Positions 25,678 to 33,367 are shown, numbered from the stretch's first letter. The stretch: 44,081 nt of DNA from an uncultured Eubacteriales bacterium (GCA_902777335.1 CACYTF010000021.1:1-44081), one strand, 5' to 3'. Made by a program: numbers and translations. Notes: a model not told the origin generated them from the sequence alone.

Positions 25678-26072
25678 GATACATGCTCGATACCAATATC
25701 ATCGCGTATGTCAGGAACAATCGCCCACAGTCTGTGCTGAAGCGGTTGACACGGCATTCGCCGGAGGATTACTGTATTTCCGCCATCACGCTGGCGGAGC
25801 TGGAGTACGGGGTTTACAACAGCACGCGGCCGGAGCAGAACCAGCTGGCCTTGATGACGTTTCTCGCCCGGATCGAGGTCGTGCCCTTTGGAGCCGACGC
25901 CGCCCGGGAGTATGGCAACATCCGCGCCGATCTGAAGCGGAAGGGCGCGCTGATCGGCGCCAACGATCTGCTGATCGCCGCCCACGCCAGAGCGCTCGAT
26001 CTGACGTTGGTCACCAACAATACCCGCGAATTTGAGCGGGTCGAGGGGCTGAAACTGGAGAACTGGGTTTAG
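25674..26072 (+). CDS. vapC: VapC toxin (PIN-domain ribonuclease)
   Basis: A 132-residue PIN toxin. The acidic site residues appear as Asp6 (MLDTN), Glu42 (LAELEYG), Asp near residue 99 (GANDLLIAAHA) and the late TNNTREFERV. It is expected to cleave a specific RNA, in many relatives initiator tRNA or 23S rRNA, when VapB is degraded. It is coupled to vapB and followed by a strong terminator. Confidence 0.94.
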   Translation: MRYMLDTNIIAYVRNNRPQSVLKRLTRHSPEDYCISAITLAELEYGVYNSTRPEQNQLALMTFLARIEVVPFGADAAREYGNIRADLKRKGALIGANDLLIAAHARALDLTLVTNNTREFERVEGLKLENWV

Positions 26073-26076
26073 CAGA

Positions 26077-26121
26077 CAGACGGGGCGGCCTGAATTCATC
26101 GAACTCAGGCCGCCCCGTCTG
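26077..26121 (+). terminator. Terminator of vapBC
   Basis: A perfect 17-base-pair stem (CAGACGGGGCGGCCTGA and complement) with an 11-base loop, then TGTCGTTTGTTATT. It starts four bases after the vapC stop. It may also serve the converging argD region. Confidence 0.8.
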
Positions 26122-26130
26122 TGTCGTTTG

Positions 26131-26245
26131 TTATTCCCCGCACGCTTCCTTCAACACCTGGACGGCCTTTTCCAGCAGGTCCATCGGTATGTTCAGCGCG
26201 GGCAGCAGGCGCACGCCGATGGGCAGGCCGCCGCCCAGGCCCTTG
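26131..26245 (-). pseudogene. Rearranged second copy of the argD 3' end
   Basis: Read on the minus strand this is KGLGGGLPIG joined in frame to the last part of ArgD, ending KEACGE and a TAA stop. Bases 26141-26216 match 26358-26433 in argD with one difference, and 26214-26245 match 26734-26765, so 303 bases (101 codons) are missing between them at a 3-base CGC overlap. It has no start and lies just beyond the repeat that ends argD. The KEACGE-stop ending is probably the original ArgD C-terminus. Confidence 0.85.
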
Positions 26246-26355
26246 AGTCACTTGGGGACAGGTTCCAAGTGACTCATTATTACTACTAATAGATATGATA
26301 AATATACCAAATGTAGTATTTTTGAGTCAACAGGAACCTGTCCCCAAGTGACTCA
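26245..26355. repeat. Double-hairpin core repeat inserted at the end of argD
   Basis: Left hairpin GAGTCACTT-GGGGACAGGTTCC-AAGTGACTC (26245-26275). A ~45-base AT-rich centre follows, then the right hairpin GAGTCA-ACAGGAACCTGTCCCC-AAGTGACTC(A) (26324-26355). The AT-rich centre is unlike the surrounding DNA. The repeat changes the last codons and supplies the stop of argD. Confidence 0.85.
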
Positions 26356-27514
26356 CACACGCTTCCTTCAACACCTGGACGGCCTTCTCCAGCAGGTCCA
26401 TCGGTATGTTCAGCGCGGGCAGCAGGCGCACGCGGTCCTTGGCGGTCAGGCACAGCACGCCGTTTTCGATGCACTTCGCCACCACCTCACGGGCGGGCTT
26501 GACCGTCTTGACGCCGATCATCAGGCCCATGCCGGATACGCGCTCGACGCCCGGCGCGCCGGTGAGCTGGTCGAAGATGTACTGGCTGCGTTCGCGCACG
26601 CCCTTAAGCAGCGCCTCGTCGATGCGGCTCAGTATGCTGATCGCGCCGGCGCACACGGCGGGGTTGCCGCCGAAGGTGGAGCCGTGGTCGCCGGGGCCCA
26701 GCACGTCCTTCACCTTTTCGCCCAGCAGGCACGCGCCGATGGGCAGGCCGCCGCCCAGGCCCTTGGCGGTGGACACGATGTCGGGCTTTATGCCGAAGTT
26801 CATGTAGGCGTACAGCGCGCCGGAGCGGCCGTTGCCGGTCTGCACCTCGTCCACGATCAGCGGTATGTCGTGTTCGCGGGCGTAGTCGGCCAGCGCCTGC
26901 GCGAAGCCGGCCTCCAGCGGCACCACGCCGCCCTCGCCCTGCACGCACTCGATCATCACGCCCGCCACGGGGGTTTTCGCGTCGATGGCCGCCAGGGCTT
27001 CCGCGTCGCCGGGGGCGATGTGCTCAAAGCCCGGCACCAGCGGTTGGTACAGCTCGTGGTAGTGGTCCTGGCCGGTGGCGGACAGCGTGGCCAGCGTGCG
27101 CCCGTGGAAGCTGTTCTTCAGCGTCACGATGGTGTAGCAGCCGGGGCCCTTCTTCTCCGCCGAATACTTGCGGGCCACCTTGATGGCGCACTCGTTGGCC
27201 TCCGCGCCGGAGTTGCCGAAGAATACCTTCTTCATGCCCGTGCGCGCGCACAGCATTTCCGCCAGCTTCGCGCAGGGCTCGGTGTAGTACAGGTTCGACG
27301 TGTGGGGGATCTTCCCCAGCTGGTCGGTCACGGCCTTCAGCCACACGTCGTCCGCCGCGCCGAAGCCGTTCACCGCGATGCCGGAGCCCAGGTCGATGTA
27401 CTGCCTGCCGTCCGCGCCCGTCAAGAGCGAGCCCTTGCCCGAGACCAGCTCCACCGGAAAGCGGGCGTAGGTGTTCGCTACGTATGTCTTGTCCAAAGCC
27501 TGGATATTGCTCAT
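26327..27514 (-). CDS. argD: Acetylornithine aminotransferase
   Basis: A 395-residue class-III PLP aminotransferase. It makes N-acetylornithine from the semialdehyde and glutamate, and in organisms with the acetyl-lysine route relatives also act on N-acetyl-LL-diaminopimelate. Visible: NSGAEANE, the PLP-lysine region STAKGLGGGLPIGA, EVQTGNGR, and GSTFGGNP. The start at 27514 has GGAGG eight bases upstream; longer in-frame starts lie in a repeat. The C-terminus now reads KEAC then VSHLGTGSC, encoded by the inserted repeat, instead of KEACGE as in the downstream fragment. The change is small and the active site intact, so function is likely kept. Confidence 0.95.
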   Translation of the reverse strand: MSNIQALDKTYVANTYARFPVELVSGKGSLLTGADGRQYIDLGSGIAVNGFGAADDVWLKAVTDQLGKIPHTSNLYYTEPCAKLAEMLCARTGMKKVFFGNSGAEANECAIKVARKYSAEKKGPGCYTIVTLKNSFHGRTLATLSATGQDHYHELYQPLVPGFEHIAPGDAEALAAIDAKTPVAGVMIECVQGEGGVVPLEAGFAQALADYAREHDIPLIVDEVQTGNGRSGALYAYMNFGIKPDIVSTAKGLGGGLPIGACLLGEKVKDVLGPGDHGSTFGGNPAVCAGAISILSRIDEALLKGVRERSQYIFDQLTGAPGVERVSGMGLMIGVKTVKPAREVVAKCIENGVLCLTAKDRVRLLPALNIPMDLLEKAVQVLKEACVSHLGTGSC

Positions 27515-27534
27515 TTCTTCGTCCTCCCGTTGCA

Positions 27535-27643
27535 TAATTAGGAATGGGGAATGAGGAATTGAGGAGGAAATCCTTGCGGATTTCATTGATCTGGAATGGA
27601 TTGGAACGATCATTCCTAATTCCTAATTCCTCATTCCTCATTA
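27535..27643. repeat. GGAATTAGGAATGAGG repeat between argB and argD
   Basis: The argB-argD gap is almost filled by a MITE-like element. One end reads AATTAGGAATGGGG-AATGAGGAATT, the other is the complement of GAATGAGGAATTAGGAATTAG-type sequence. Between them is a short hairpin (GAAATCC-TTGC-GGATTTC). The argB stop lies at its edge. A related single copy lies between dapA and dapB. Confidence 0.75.
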
Positions 27644-28513
27644 TTCCTGTGCCCCTCGCACCATCGTGCCGGCGCCCTCGTCGGTCAGAAGCTCCATCAG
27701 TATGGAGTGGGGCACCCGGCCGTCCATGATGATGACCTTCTTCACGCCCTGGCGGATGGCCTGTATGCAGCACTCCACCTTCGGGATCATGCCGCCGGAG
27801 ATCACGCCCTGCTCCCGCAGCGCGTGGGCCTCGGTGATGGTCAGCTCCGGGATCAGCGTGGAGGGGTCGTCCTTGTCGCGCAGCAGCCCCGGAATGTCGG
27901 AAAGCATGATCAGGCGCTCGGCCCCCAGCGCGCCGGCCACGTGGGCCGCGGCGGTGTCGCCGTTGATGTTGTAGGCGTTGCCCTGCCGGTCGCACCCCAG
28001 CGTGGAGATCACCGGGATGTAGCCCTTCTCCAGCAGGTCGGTGACGGGGGCGATGTTCACCTTCGTGACCTCGCCCACGAAGCCCAGCCGCTCGTCGCGC
28101 ATCTCGGCCTCGATCAGCCGCCCGTCCATGCCGGATATGCCCATGGCCTGGCCGCCGTGCATCTCCAGCAGGTTCACCAGCGTCTTGTTGATCTTGCCCG
28201 CCAGCACCATCTGCACGATGTCCACGGTCTCCCGGTCGGTGACCCGCAGGCCGTCCACGAACACGGCCTCCTTGCCCAGCCTGTTCATGATCTGGCTGAT
28301 CTCGGGCCCGCCGCCGTGCACCAGTACCACCTTCACGCCGATCAGCCACAGCAGCACCACGTCCTCCATGACCTGCTGCTTCAGCTGCTCGTTCACCATG
28401 GCGTTGCCGCCGTACTTGACCACCACGATCTTGCCCGTGTAGCGCCGGATGTAGGGCAGGGCCTGCACCAGCACCTGGGCCCGCTCGGCGTTGGAAAAGT
28501 TCTTTTCGTTCAT
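27641..28513 (-). CDS. argB: Acetylglutamate kinase
   Basis: A 290-residue amino-acid kinase that phosphorylates N-acetylglutamate with ATP. Motifs: VVKYGGNAM (about 31-39), VHGGGPEI (65-72), the DGLRVTDRET region that binds the substrate (86-96), YNINGDTAAA (181-190) and the late GGMIPKVE (240-247). There is no obvious N-terminal arginine-feedback helix extension beyond NEKNFSNAERAQVL, which is the length of arginine-sensitive kinases. The frame is open far upstream through argJ antisense-free sequence, but the ATG at 28513 overlaps the argJ stop (ATGA) and starts the family match. Confidence 0.96.
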   Translation of the reverse strand: MNEKNFSNAERAQVLVQALPYIRRYTGKIVVVKYGGNAMVNEQLKQQVMEDVVLLWLIGVKVVLVHGGGPEISQIMNRLGKEAVFVDGLRVTDRETVDIVQMVLAGKINKTLVNLLEMHGGQAMGISGMDGRLIEAEMRDERLGFVGEVTKVNIAPVTDLLEKGYIPVISTLGCDRQGNAYNINGDTAAAHVAGALGAERLIMLSDIPGLLRDKDDPSTLIPELTITEAHALREQGVISGGMIPKVECCIQAIRQGVKKVIIMDGRVPHSILMELLTDEGAGTMVRGAQE

Positions 28514-29757
28514 GATCTGTAATCCCCGTTGATCTTCACATAGTCGTAGGTCAAATCGCACCCCCAGGCGGTGGCCTCCTGATCGCCCATGCCCATGTCG
28601 CACAGGAAGCGGACCGCCCGCTCGGACAGCAGCTTCAGCGCCGCGTCCTCGTCGAAGGCCTGCACACAGCCGTCGCGGTAGAAGCACAGCGTGTCCGTTT
28701 CGCCCACCAGGTACAGCTCGATCACGGCGGGGTCGAAGTCCACGCCGGCGTAGCCCAGCGCGCACAGCACGCGGCCGCAGTTGGCGTCCTTGCCGAACAC
28801 CATGGCCTTCACCAGGCTGGAGCCCACCACCGAGCGCGCCAGCGCCCGGGCGTGCTCCTTCGTGTCGACGCCCGTCACCCGCATCTCCACCAGGTGGGTG
28901 GCCCCCTCGCCATCCCCGGCCATCTTCACGGCCAGGTCGCGGCAGACGGTGAACAGCGCCTCCACGAAGGTCTGATACGCCTCGCCCTCGCCGGCGATGG
29001 GCGCGTTGCCCGCCAGGCCGTTGGCCAGCAGCAGCAGCGTGTCGTTGGTGCTGGTGTCCCCGTCCACGGAGATCATGTTGAAGGTGTCGGGCACCACGGC
29101 GCTCAGCGCCCTTTGCAGCAGCGCCTGGTCGATGGCGCAGTCGGTGGTGACGTAGCCCAGCATCGTGCACATGTTGGGGTGGATCATGCCCGAGCCCTTG
29201 GTCATGCCGCCCAGATGGACCCGCACGGCGCCCTGTCCGTTGGCGGCGGGCAGGTCGAAGGCCACGGCGCACTCCTTGTTGACGGTGTCGGTGGTCATGA
29301 TGGCGCGGCTGGCGGCGGTGCCCGCCTCCAGGGTGTCCGACAGCGTCTTCGCCATTTCGGCCACGCCCGCGGCGATGCGGTCGATGGGCAGGTTCGGCCC
29401 GATCACGCCGGTGGAGCCCAGCAGCACCTGGTCCGCGGGCACGCCCAGCGCCCGCGCGGCGCATGCGGCGGTCTGCTCGCACATCGCCATGCCCGCGGCC
29501 CCGGTGGCCGCGTTGGCGATGCCGGCGTTGACCACCACGGCCTGGGCGGCCTTCACCGTCTGCACGATCTGCCGGTCCCAAATCACCGGCGCGGCCTTGA
29601 CCACGTTGGTGGTGAAGGTGCCCGCCACGCCGCAGGGCGCGTCGCTTGAGATCATGGCCATGTCGGTGCGCCCCTGATACTTGATGCCCGCGGCGCAACA
29701 GGCGGCCTTAAAGCCCTTCGCCGCCGTCACGCCTCCCGCAATGCGTTCAATCTTCAT
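28510..29757 (-). CDS. argJ: Glutamate N-acetyltransferase/acetylornithine transferase (ArgJ)
   Basis: A 415-residue ArgJ, the usual length. It moves the acetyl group from N-acetylornithine to glutamate, closing the acetyl cycle; some forms also use acetyl-CoA. The proenzyme is self-cleaved before a Thr in the motif normally written ATML; here the sequence reads KGSGMIHPNMCTMLGYVTTD, with Cys in place of the usual Ala before the nucleophilic Thr. The C-terminal half holds DTSTNDT and KDANCGR. It is coupled to argB downstream and overlaps the GNAT gene upstream by 11 bases. Confidence 0.95.
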   Translation of the reverse strand: MKIERIAGGVTAAKGFKAACCAAGIKYQGRTDMAMISSDAPCGVAGTFTTNVVKAAPVIWDRQIVQTVKAAQAVVVNAGIANAATGAAGMAMCEQTAACAARALGVPADQVLLGSTGVIGPNLPIDRIAAGVAEMAKTLSDTLEAGTAASRAIMTTDTVNKECAVAFDLPAANGQGAVRVHLGGMTKGSGMIHPNMCTMLGYVTTDCAIDQALLQRALSAVVPDTFNMISVDGDTSTNDTLLLLANGLAGNAPIAGEGEAYQTFVEALFTVCRDLAVKMAGDGEGATHLVEMRVTGVDTKEHARALARSVVGSSLVKAMVFGKDANCGRVLCALGYAGVDFDPAVIELYLVGETDTLCFYRDGCVQAFDEDAALKLLSERAVRFLCDMGMGDQEATAWGCDLTYDYVKINGDYRS

Positions 29758-30223
29758 GATCTTCTCCTATAAATCGCGTGATGTTGTCCTTGTTCAGCAC
29801 AAACTCGTAGTAGTTCACCTTGCCCTGGGTCCAGCCGATCTGCCGCCAGAAGGCGTTGCCGGCGTCGTTGTCCATGAACGCGATCAGCGACACCTTGTTG
29901 ATGCCCATCTCCCGCAGCTTGCGCATGCAGTGGGCCACCATGCGGGTGCCGACGCCCCGCCGCCGGTATTCCCGGGCCACGCACACGTGGTACAGCGCGC
30001 CCTGGCGTCCGTCCGACCCGCAGAGTATCGAGCCGACGATCTTCCCGTCCACCCGGGCCACCACGCTGGTGGTGGGGTTGCGGCGGATGAAGCGCGCCAC
30101 GTCCTCCCGGGAATCGTCCAGCGCCCGTATGCCGAAGCCCCGGATGGTCATCCACAGCGCGCGCACGTCGTCGTAGTCCGCCTCGCGCATGGGCAAAATC
30201 TGTATCTCATCCATGGCTTTCAA
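29747..30223 (-). CDS. GNAT-family N-acetyltransferase in the arginine operon
   Basis: A 158-residue GNAT enzyme with the acetyl-CoA loop REYRRRGVGTRMV (motif A) and the late GWTQGKVNYYEFVL. The start is probably the TTG at 30223, because GGAGGGG lies seven bases before it; the ATG at 30214 would be 16 bases away. The gene overlaps argC by 17 bases and argJ by 11. Its place between argC and argJ suggests it makes N-acetylglutamate to prime the cycle, a short ArgA-like role, but side-chain or protein acetylation cannot be excluded. Confidence 0.85.
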   Translation of the reverse strand: MKAMDEIQILPMREADYDDVRALWMTIRGFGIRALDDSREDVARFIRRNPTTSVVARVDGKIVGSILCGSDGRQGALYHVCVAREYRRRGVGTRMVAHCMRKLREMGINKVSLIAFMDNDAGNAFWRQIGWTQGKVNYYEFVLNKDNITRFIGEDHED

Positions 30224-31142
30224 GCACCAGCCCCTCCGTCTCGTCCGCGCCCATCAGCAGATTCATGTTCTGTATGGCCGCGCCGGACGCGCCCTTGCCC
30301 AGGTTGTCGAACCGCGAAACCAGCAGCAGGCGCTCGTCGTTGCCCGCCACGGTGACGGTCATGTCGTCCAGCCCGGCGCGGGCCGCGGCGGACAGGAAGC
30401 CGCCCTCGGCGTCGTCCTCGACAAAGCGCACCACCGGGCCGCGGTAGTATTCCCGGTAGACGGCCCGCACGTCCTCCATGCTGCCCTTAAGCTGCCCGGC
30501 GAACACCGGCACCGTGACCTCCATGCCGCTGTAGAAATCCGCCACGATGGGCATGAACGCGGGGGCGTGGGCGAGGCCGCACAGCGCCTGCATCTCCGGC
30601 AGGTGCTTGTGGCTCTGGGACAGGCCGTACTGCCGCGGCGCGTCCAGCAGCGGGCTGCGGCCCTCGGCCTCGTAGTCGGCGATCATCTTCTTGCCGCCGC
30701 CGGAATAGCCGGTCAGCGACGTGCAGCACAGCAGGCTGTCCGGCTTCAGAAGGCCCGCGTGCACCAGCGGCGCGATCAGCGCCACGAAGCCGCTGGCGTG
30801 GCAGCCGGGGTTCGCGATGCGCTTGGACGGCGCGATCTTCTCCCGCTGGCCCGGCAGCTCGGCAAAGCCGTACACCCAGCCCGGGGCCGTGCGGTGGGCG
30901 GTGGAGGTGTCGATGAGGGCGGTGTTCGGGTTGTCCACCAGCGCCACCGCCTCGATGGCCGCCGCGTCCGGCAGGCACAGAAACGCGATGTCTGCCCGGT
31001 TCAGCGCGTCCCTCCGGGCCGAAATATCCTTGCGCAGCGCCTCCGGCAGCGCGATCAGTTCGATGTCCTTCCGGGCGGCAAGCCGCTCGCGGATGCGCAG
31101 CCCCGTGGTGCCCGCGCTGCCGTCGATGAAAACCCGCTTCAT
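30207..31142 (-). CDS. argC: N-acetyl-gamma-glutamyl-phosphate reductase, short type
   Basis: A 311-residue ArgC of the shorter (type 2) group. It reduces N-acetylglutamyl phosphate with NADPH. The nucleotide fold opens with FIDGSAGTTGLRI, and the catalytic Cys114 is in ANPGCHASG. A later HKHLPEM is the substrate-site region. The start at 31142 follows GGAGG by six bases; a GTG 11 codons upstream lies within a palindrome and is less likely. It is the first gene of argC-GNAT-argJ-argB-argD. Confidence 0.95.
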   Translation of the reverse strand: MKRVFIDGSAGTTGLRIRERLAARKDIELIALPEALRKDISARRDALNRADIAFLCLPDAAAIEAVALVDNPNTALIDTSTAHRTAPGWVYGFAELPGQREKIAPSKRIANPGCHASGFVALIAPLVHAGLLKPDSLLCCTSLTGYSGGGKKMIADYEAEGRSPLLDAPRQYGLSQSHKHLPEMQALCGLAHAPAFMPIVADFYSGMEVTVPVFAGQLKGSMEDVRAVYREYYRGPVVRFVEDDAEGGFLSAAARAGLDDMTVTVAGNDERLLLVSRFDNLGKGASGAAIQNMNLLMGADETEGLVLESHG

Positions 31143-31158
31143 GCATGGCCTCCGAGAT

Positions 31159-31175
31159 GTGTAATAAATATACAC
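31159..31175. promoter_or_regulatory. GTGTA-N7-TACAC palindrome in the argC leader
   Basis: GTGTAATAAATATACAC lies just downstream of the argC -10 box, at or near the transcription start. This is a good position for a repressor; the identity of the protein is unknown. Confidence 0.5.
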
Positions 31176-31177
31176 TG

Positions 31178-31206
31178 ATTATACGCCGAAAAGCCCTTTT
31201 GTTCAA
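31178..31206 (-). promoter_or_regulatory. Promoter of the arginine operon
   Basis: On the minus strand TTGAAC (31201-31206), 17-base spacer, TATAAT (31178-31183). Confidence 0.8.
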
Positions 31207-31214
31207 GTTAAATG

Positions 31215-31247
31215 TGCATTATTATTCGTTGACGATGTATATTCATG
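31215..31247 (-). promoter_or_regulatory. Candidate ArgR boxes upstream of argC
   Basis: On the minus strand CATGAATATACATC and CGAATAATAATGCA lie 17 bases apart just above the -35 box. They resemble the TGAAT-N4-ATTCA arginine box imperfectly. No argR gene is in the window. Confidence 0.35.
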
Positions 31248-31329
31248 CGAAAACGAGGCAGAATATGCAGGCTTTATGCGGCGAGGAACCTTTCGCGTCG
31301 GATTGTGCCCAAGATTTAACCGTAACCGA

Positions 31330-31358
31330 TTGACAGCGCCATGTTTTTGTGGTAGCAT
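31330..31358 (+). promoter_or_regulatory. Predicted promoter of the lysine operon
   Basis: TTGACA, 17-base spacer, TAGCAT, about 28 bases before the riboswitch begins. The -35 is consensus, the -10 weak. Confidence 0.6.
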
Positions 31359-31385
31359 GGTTGCACAACCGAATACCGCAATTAA

Positions 31386-31544
31386 AGGATAGAGGCGCAG
31401 TTGTCATCAGTAGGGCCGGTGGAAGGCATCGCAAAGCCGTTGCCGGTTTCAAAAGGGGCCGCTGCCGAAGATGGAGAGGGCGGGCTCCGTCTGGGCAAAC
31501 GGACAACATCCGTTTGACTGCCGCATTGTGTGGAGCGCTATGGA
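31386..31544 (+). ncRNA. Lysine riboswitch (L box)
   Basis: The leader of dapA matches the lysine aptamer in order: GATAGAGGCGCAG at the 5' side, AGTA, a variable stem, AAAGGGGCCGCTGCCGAAG (the conserved AAAGGGG...GCCGAAG block), a CTGGGC arm, GACTGCC and finally TGTGGAGCGCTATGG closing P1. The intrinsic terminator at 31606 completes the switch. High lysine should fold the aptamer and let the terminator form, so dapA, dapB and dapH are turned off. Confidence 0.92.
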
Positions 31545-31605
31545 TTAATTGTGCGGCCCGACAGGGCGTTGCCTTTTTGGCGCGGGCCGATGTCATTGAT
31601 ACACG

Positions 31606-31634
31606 GCGAATGCAATGCGCATTGGCTGTTTTTT
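31606..31634 (+). terminator. Terminator of the lysine riboswitch
   Basis: GCGAATGC pairs with GCATTGGC (one mismatch) around a five-base loop, followed by TGTTTTTT. It lies 62 bases past the aptamer and 45 bases before dapA. A second GC-rich stem (GGCCCG near 31554 with CGGGCC near 31582) lies between and may be part of the switch. Confidence 0.8.
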
Positions 31635-31678
31635 AATCACGCGGCGATACAATACGACCATATATAAGGAGAATGATT

Positions 31679-32566
31679 ATGAGCAAGCAGACCGTATTTC
31701 GCGGCGCGGCCACCGCGCTGGTGACGCCCCTGACCCCGGCGGGCGTGGACTATGACGCCCTGGGAAAGCTGATCGACTGGCAGATCGGGCAGGGCATCGA
31801 CGCGCTGGTGATCGCCGGCACCACCGGCGAGGGCTCCACGCTGACCTACGACGAGCACCAGGAGGTCATCCGCTACTCGGTGGAGCGGGCGGCGGGCCGG
31901 GTGCCCATCATCGCGGGCAGCGGCTCCAACGACACCAACCGCGCCATCACGCTGTCCCGCTTCTCCTGCGACGCGGGGGCGGACGCGCTGCTGGTGGTCA
32001 CGCCCTACTACAACAAGGCCACCCAGAACGGCCTGATCGCCATGTACACGGCCATCGCCGACGCGGTGGACCGGCCCATCATACTGTACAACGTGCCCTC
32101 CCGCACCGGCGTGAACATCGAGCCCGCCACCTACGCGGCGCTGGCCGACCACCCGAACATCGTGGGCATCAAGGAGGCCAACGGCAACATCTCCAAGATC
32201 GTGGAGACGGCGCGGCTGGTGGGGGACAAGCTGGCCATCTACTCCGGCAACGACGACCAGGTGGTGCCGATCCTGTCCATGGGCGGCAGCGGCGTGATCT
32301 CGGTGCTCTCCAACGTCATGCCCGCCCAGACGGCCGGTATGTGCCGCAAATACTTCGAGGGCGACGTGGCCGGCGCGGCGAAGCTGCAGATGGACTACCT
32401 GCCGCTGATCAACGCGCTGTTCAGCGAGGTCAACCCGATCCCCGTGAAGGCGGCCATGGCGGCCATGGGCTGGTGCGAGAACTACCTGCGCCTGCCGCTG
32501 ACGCCGATGGAGGACGCGCACTGGCAGAAGCTGAAGGCGATCATGGAAGGACACGGACTGATTTAA
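31679..32566 (+). CDS. dapA: 4-hydroxy-tetrahydrodipicolinate synthase
   Basis: A 295-residue DapA that condenses pyruvate with aspartate semialdehyde, the first committed step to lysine and diaminopimelate. Numbered from the ATG at 31679: GTTGEGS at 47-53, Tyr137 in ILYNVPSRTGV, and the Schiff-base Lys165 in IVGIKEANGN. This ATG is preferred over the one at 31673 because GGAG is seven bases upstream of it. It is controlled by the lysine riboswitch. Confidence 0.96.
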   Translation: MSKQTVFRGAATALVTPLTPAGVDYDALGKLIDWQIGQGIDALVIAGTTGEGSTLTYDEHQEVIRYSVERAAGRVPIIAGSGSNDTNRAITLSRFSCDAGADALLVVTPYYNKATQNGLIAMYTAIADAVDRPIILYNVPSRTGVNIEPATYAALADHPNIVGIKEANGNISKIVETARLVGDKLAIYSGNDDQVVPILSMGGSGVISVLSNVMPAQTAGMCRKYFEGDVAGAAKLQMDYLPLINALFSEVNPIPVKAAMAAMGWCENYLRLPLTPMEDAHWQKLKAIMEGHGLI

Positions 32567-32569
32567 CAC

Positions 32570-32603
32570 AATTAGGAATTAGGAATGAGGAATTAGGAAT
32601 TAG
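32570..32603. repeat. GGAATTAGGAATGAGG repeat between dapA and dapB
   Basis: ATTAGGAATTAGGAATGAGG continues into AATTAGGAATTAG. It is the same unit as at the ends of the argB-argD element, here as a single run filling most of the dapA-dapB gap. Confidence 0.75.
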
Positions 32604-32620
32604 AAGTACGGAGGATGAAG

Positions 32621-33352
32621 ATGAACATCATCATCAACGGCGCCAGCGGGCGCATGGGGCGCATCGTGGACGAGCTGATCCAGCGGGGCGGCGAGCACGC
32701 CGTAGCCGCGCGGGTGGACTGGAGCAACGCCGCCTCCGGCGGGCTGTCCGCGCTCAGCGAGTACGACGGACCCGCGGACGTGGTGATCGACTTTTCCAAC
32801 CACACCGCCACCGCCCAGGTGACCGAGTACTGCGTGGAGCGGAAGCTGCCGGTGGTGATCGCCACCACGGGCCAGACCCCGGAGGAGATGGACATGATCC
32901 ACCGGGCGGCCGGGTCCGTGCCGGTGTTCCTGTCCGCGAACATGTCCATCGGCGTGGCGCTGCTGTGCGATTTGGCGAAGAAGGCCGCGGCGGTGTTCCC
33001 CCGGGCCGAGATCGAGATCATCGAGCGCCACCACGACCAGAAGCTGGACGTGCCCAGCGGCACGGCGCTGCTGCTGGCCCGCCGCATCCAGGAGGTTCGC
33101 CCCGAGGCGGAGCTCGTGGTGGGGCGGCACGAAAACGGCAAGCGCACGCCGGGCGAGATCGGCATCCACTCGCTGCGCTACGGCAACGAGGTGGGCACCC
33201 ACGAGGTCGTCATTGCCGCCGGCAGCGAGACCATCACACTGAAGCACGAGGCCGAGAGCCGCGAGCTGTTCGGCCAGGGCGCGCTGGCCGCCGCGGCCTT
33301 CCTGGCGGGGAAGGAACCGGGGCTGTACGACATGAGAAGCATCATTGAGTGA
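32621..33352 (+). CDS. dapB: 4-hydroxy-tetrahydrodipicolinate reductase
   Basis: A 243-residue DapB using NAD(P)H. The N-terminal nucleotide motif is INGASGRMGR, followed by DFSNHTAT and ATTGQTPEE. The catalytic ERHHDQKLDVPSGTA includes the His pair and the Lys, and RYGNEVGTHEV is the family's late motif. The ATG at 32621 has GGAGG six bases upstream; the one at 32615 overlaps that site. Confidence 0.96.
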   Translation: MNIIINGASGRMGRIVDELIQRGGEHAVAARVDWSNAASGGLSALSEYDGPADVVIDFSNHTATAQVTEYCVERKLPVVIATTGQTPEEMDMIHRAAGSVPVFLSANMSIGVALLCDLAKKAAAVFPRAEIEIIERHHDQKLDVPSGTALLLARRIQEVRPEAELVVGRHENGKRTPGEIGIHSLRYGNEVGTHEVVIAAGSETITLKHEAESRELFGQGALAAAAFLAGKEPGLYDMRSIIE

Positions 33353-33367
33353 GGAGTTGAGCGCCGC

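Noticed and set aside
27641..29698. A 685-codon frame that would fuse an Arg/Gly-rich domain to acetylglutamate kinase
   Set aside because: The first 395 codons are argJ read in the wrong frame. The kinase starts at 28513, where its ATG overlaps the argJ stop.
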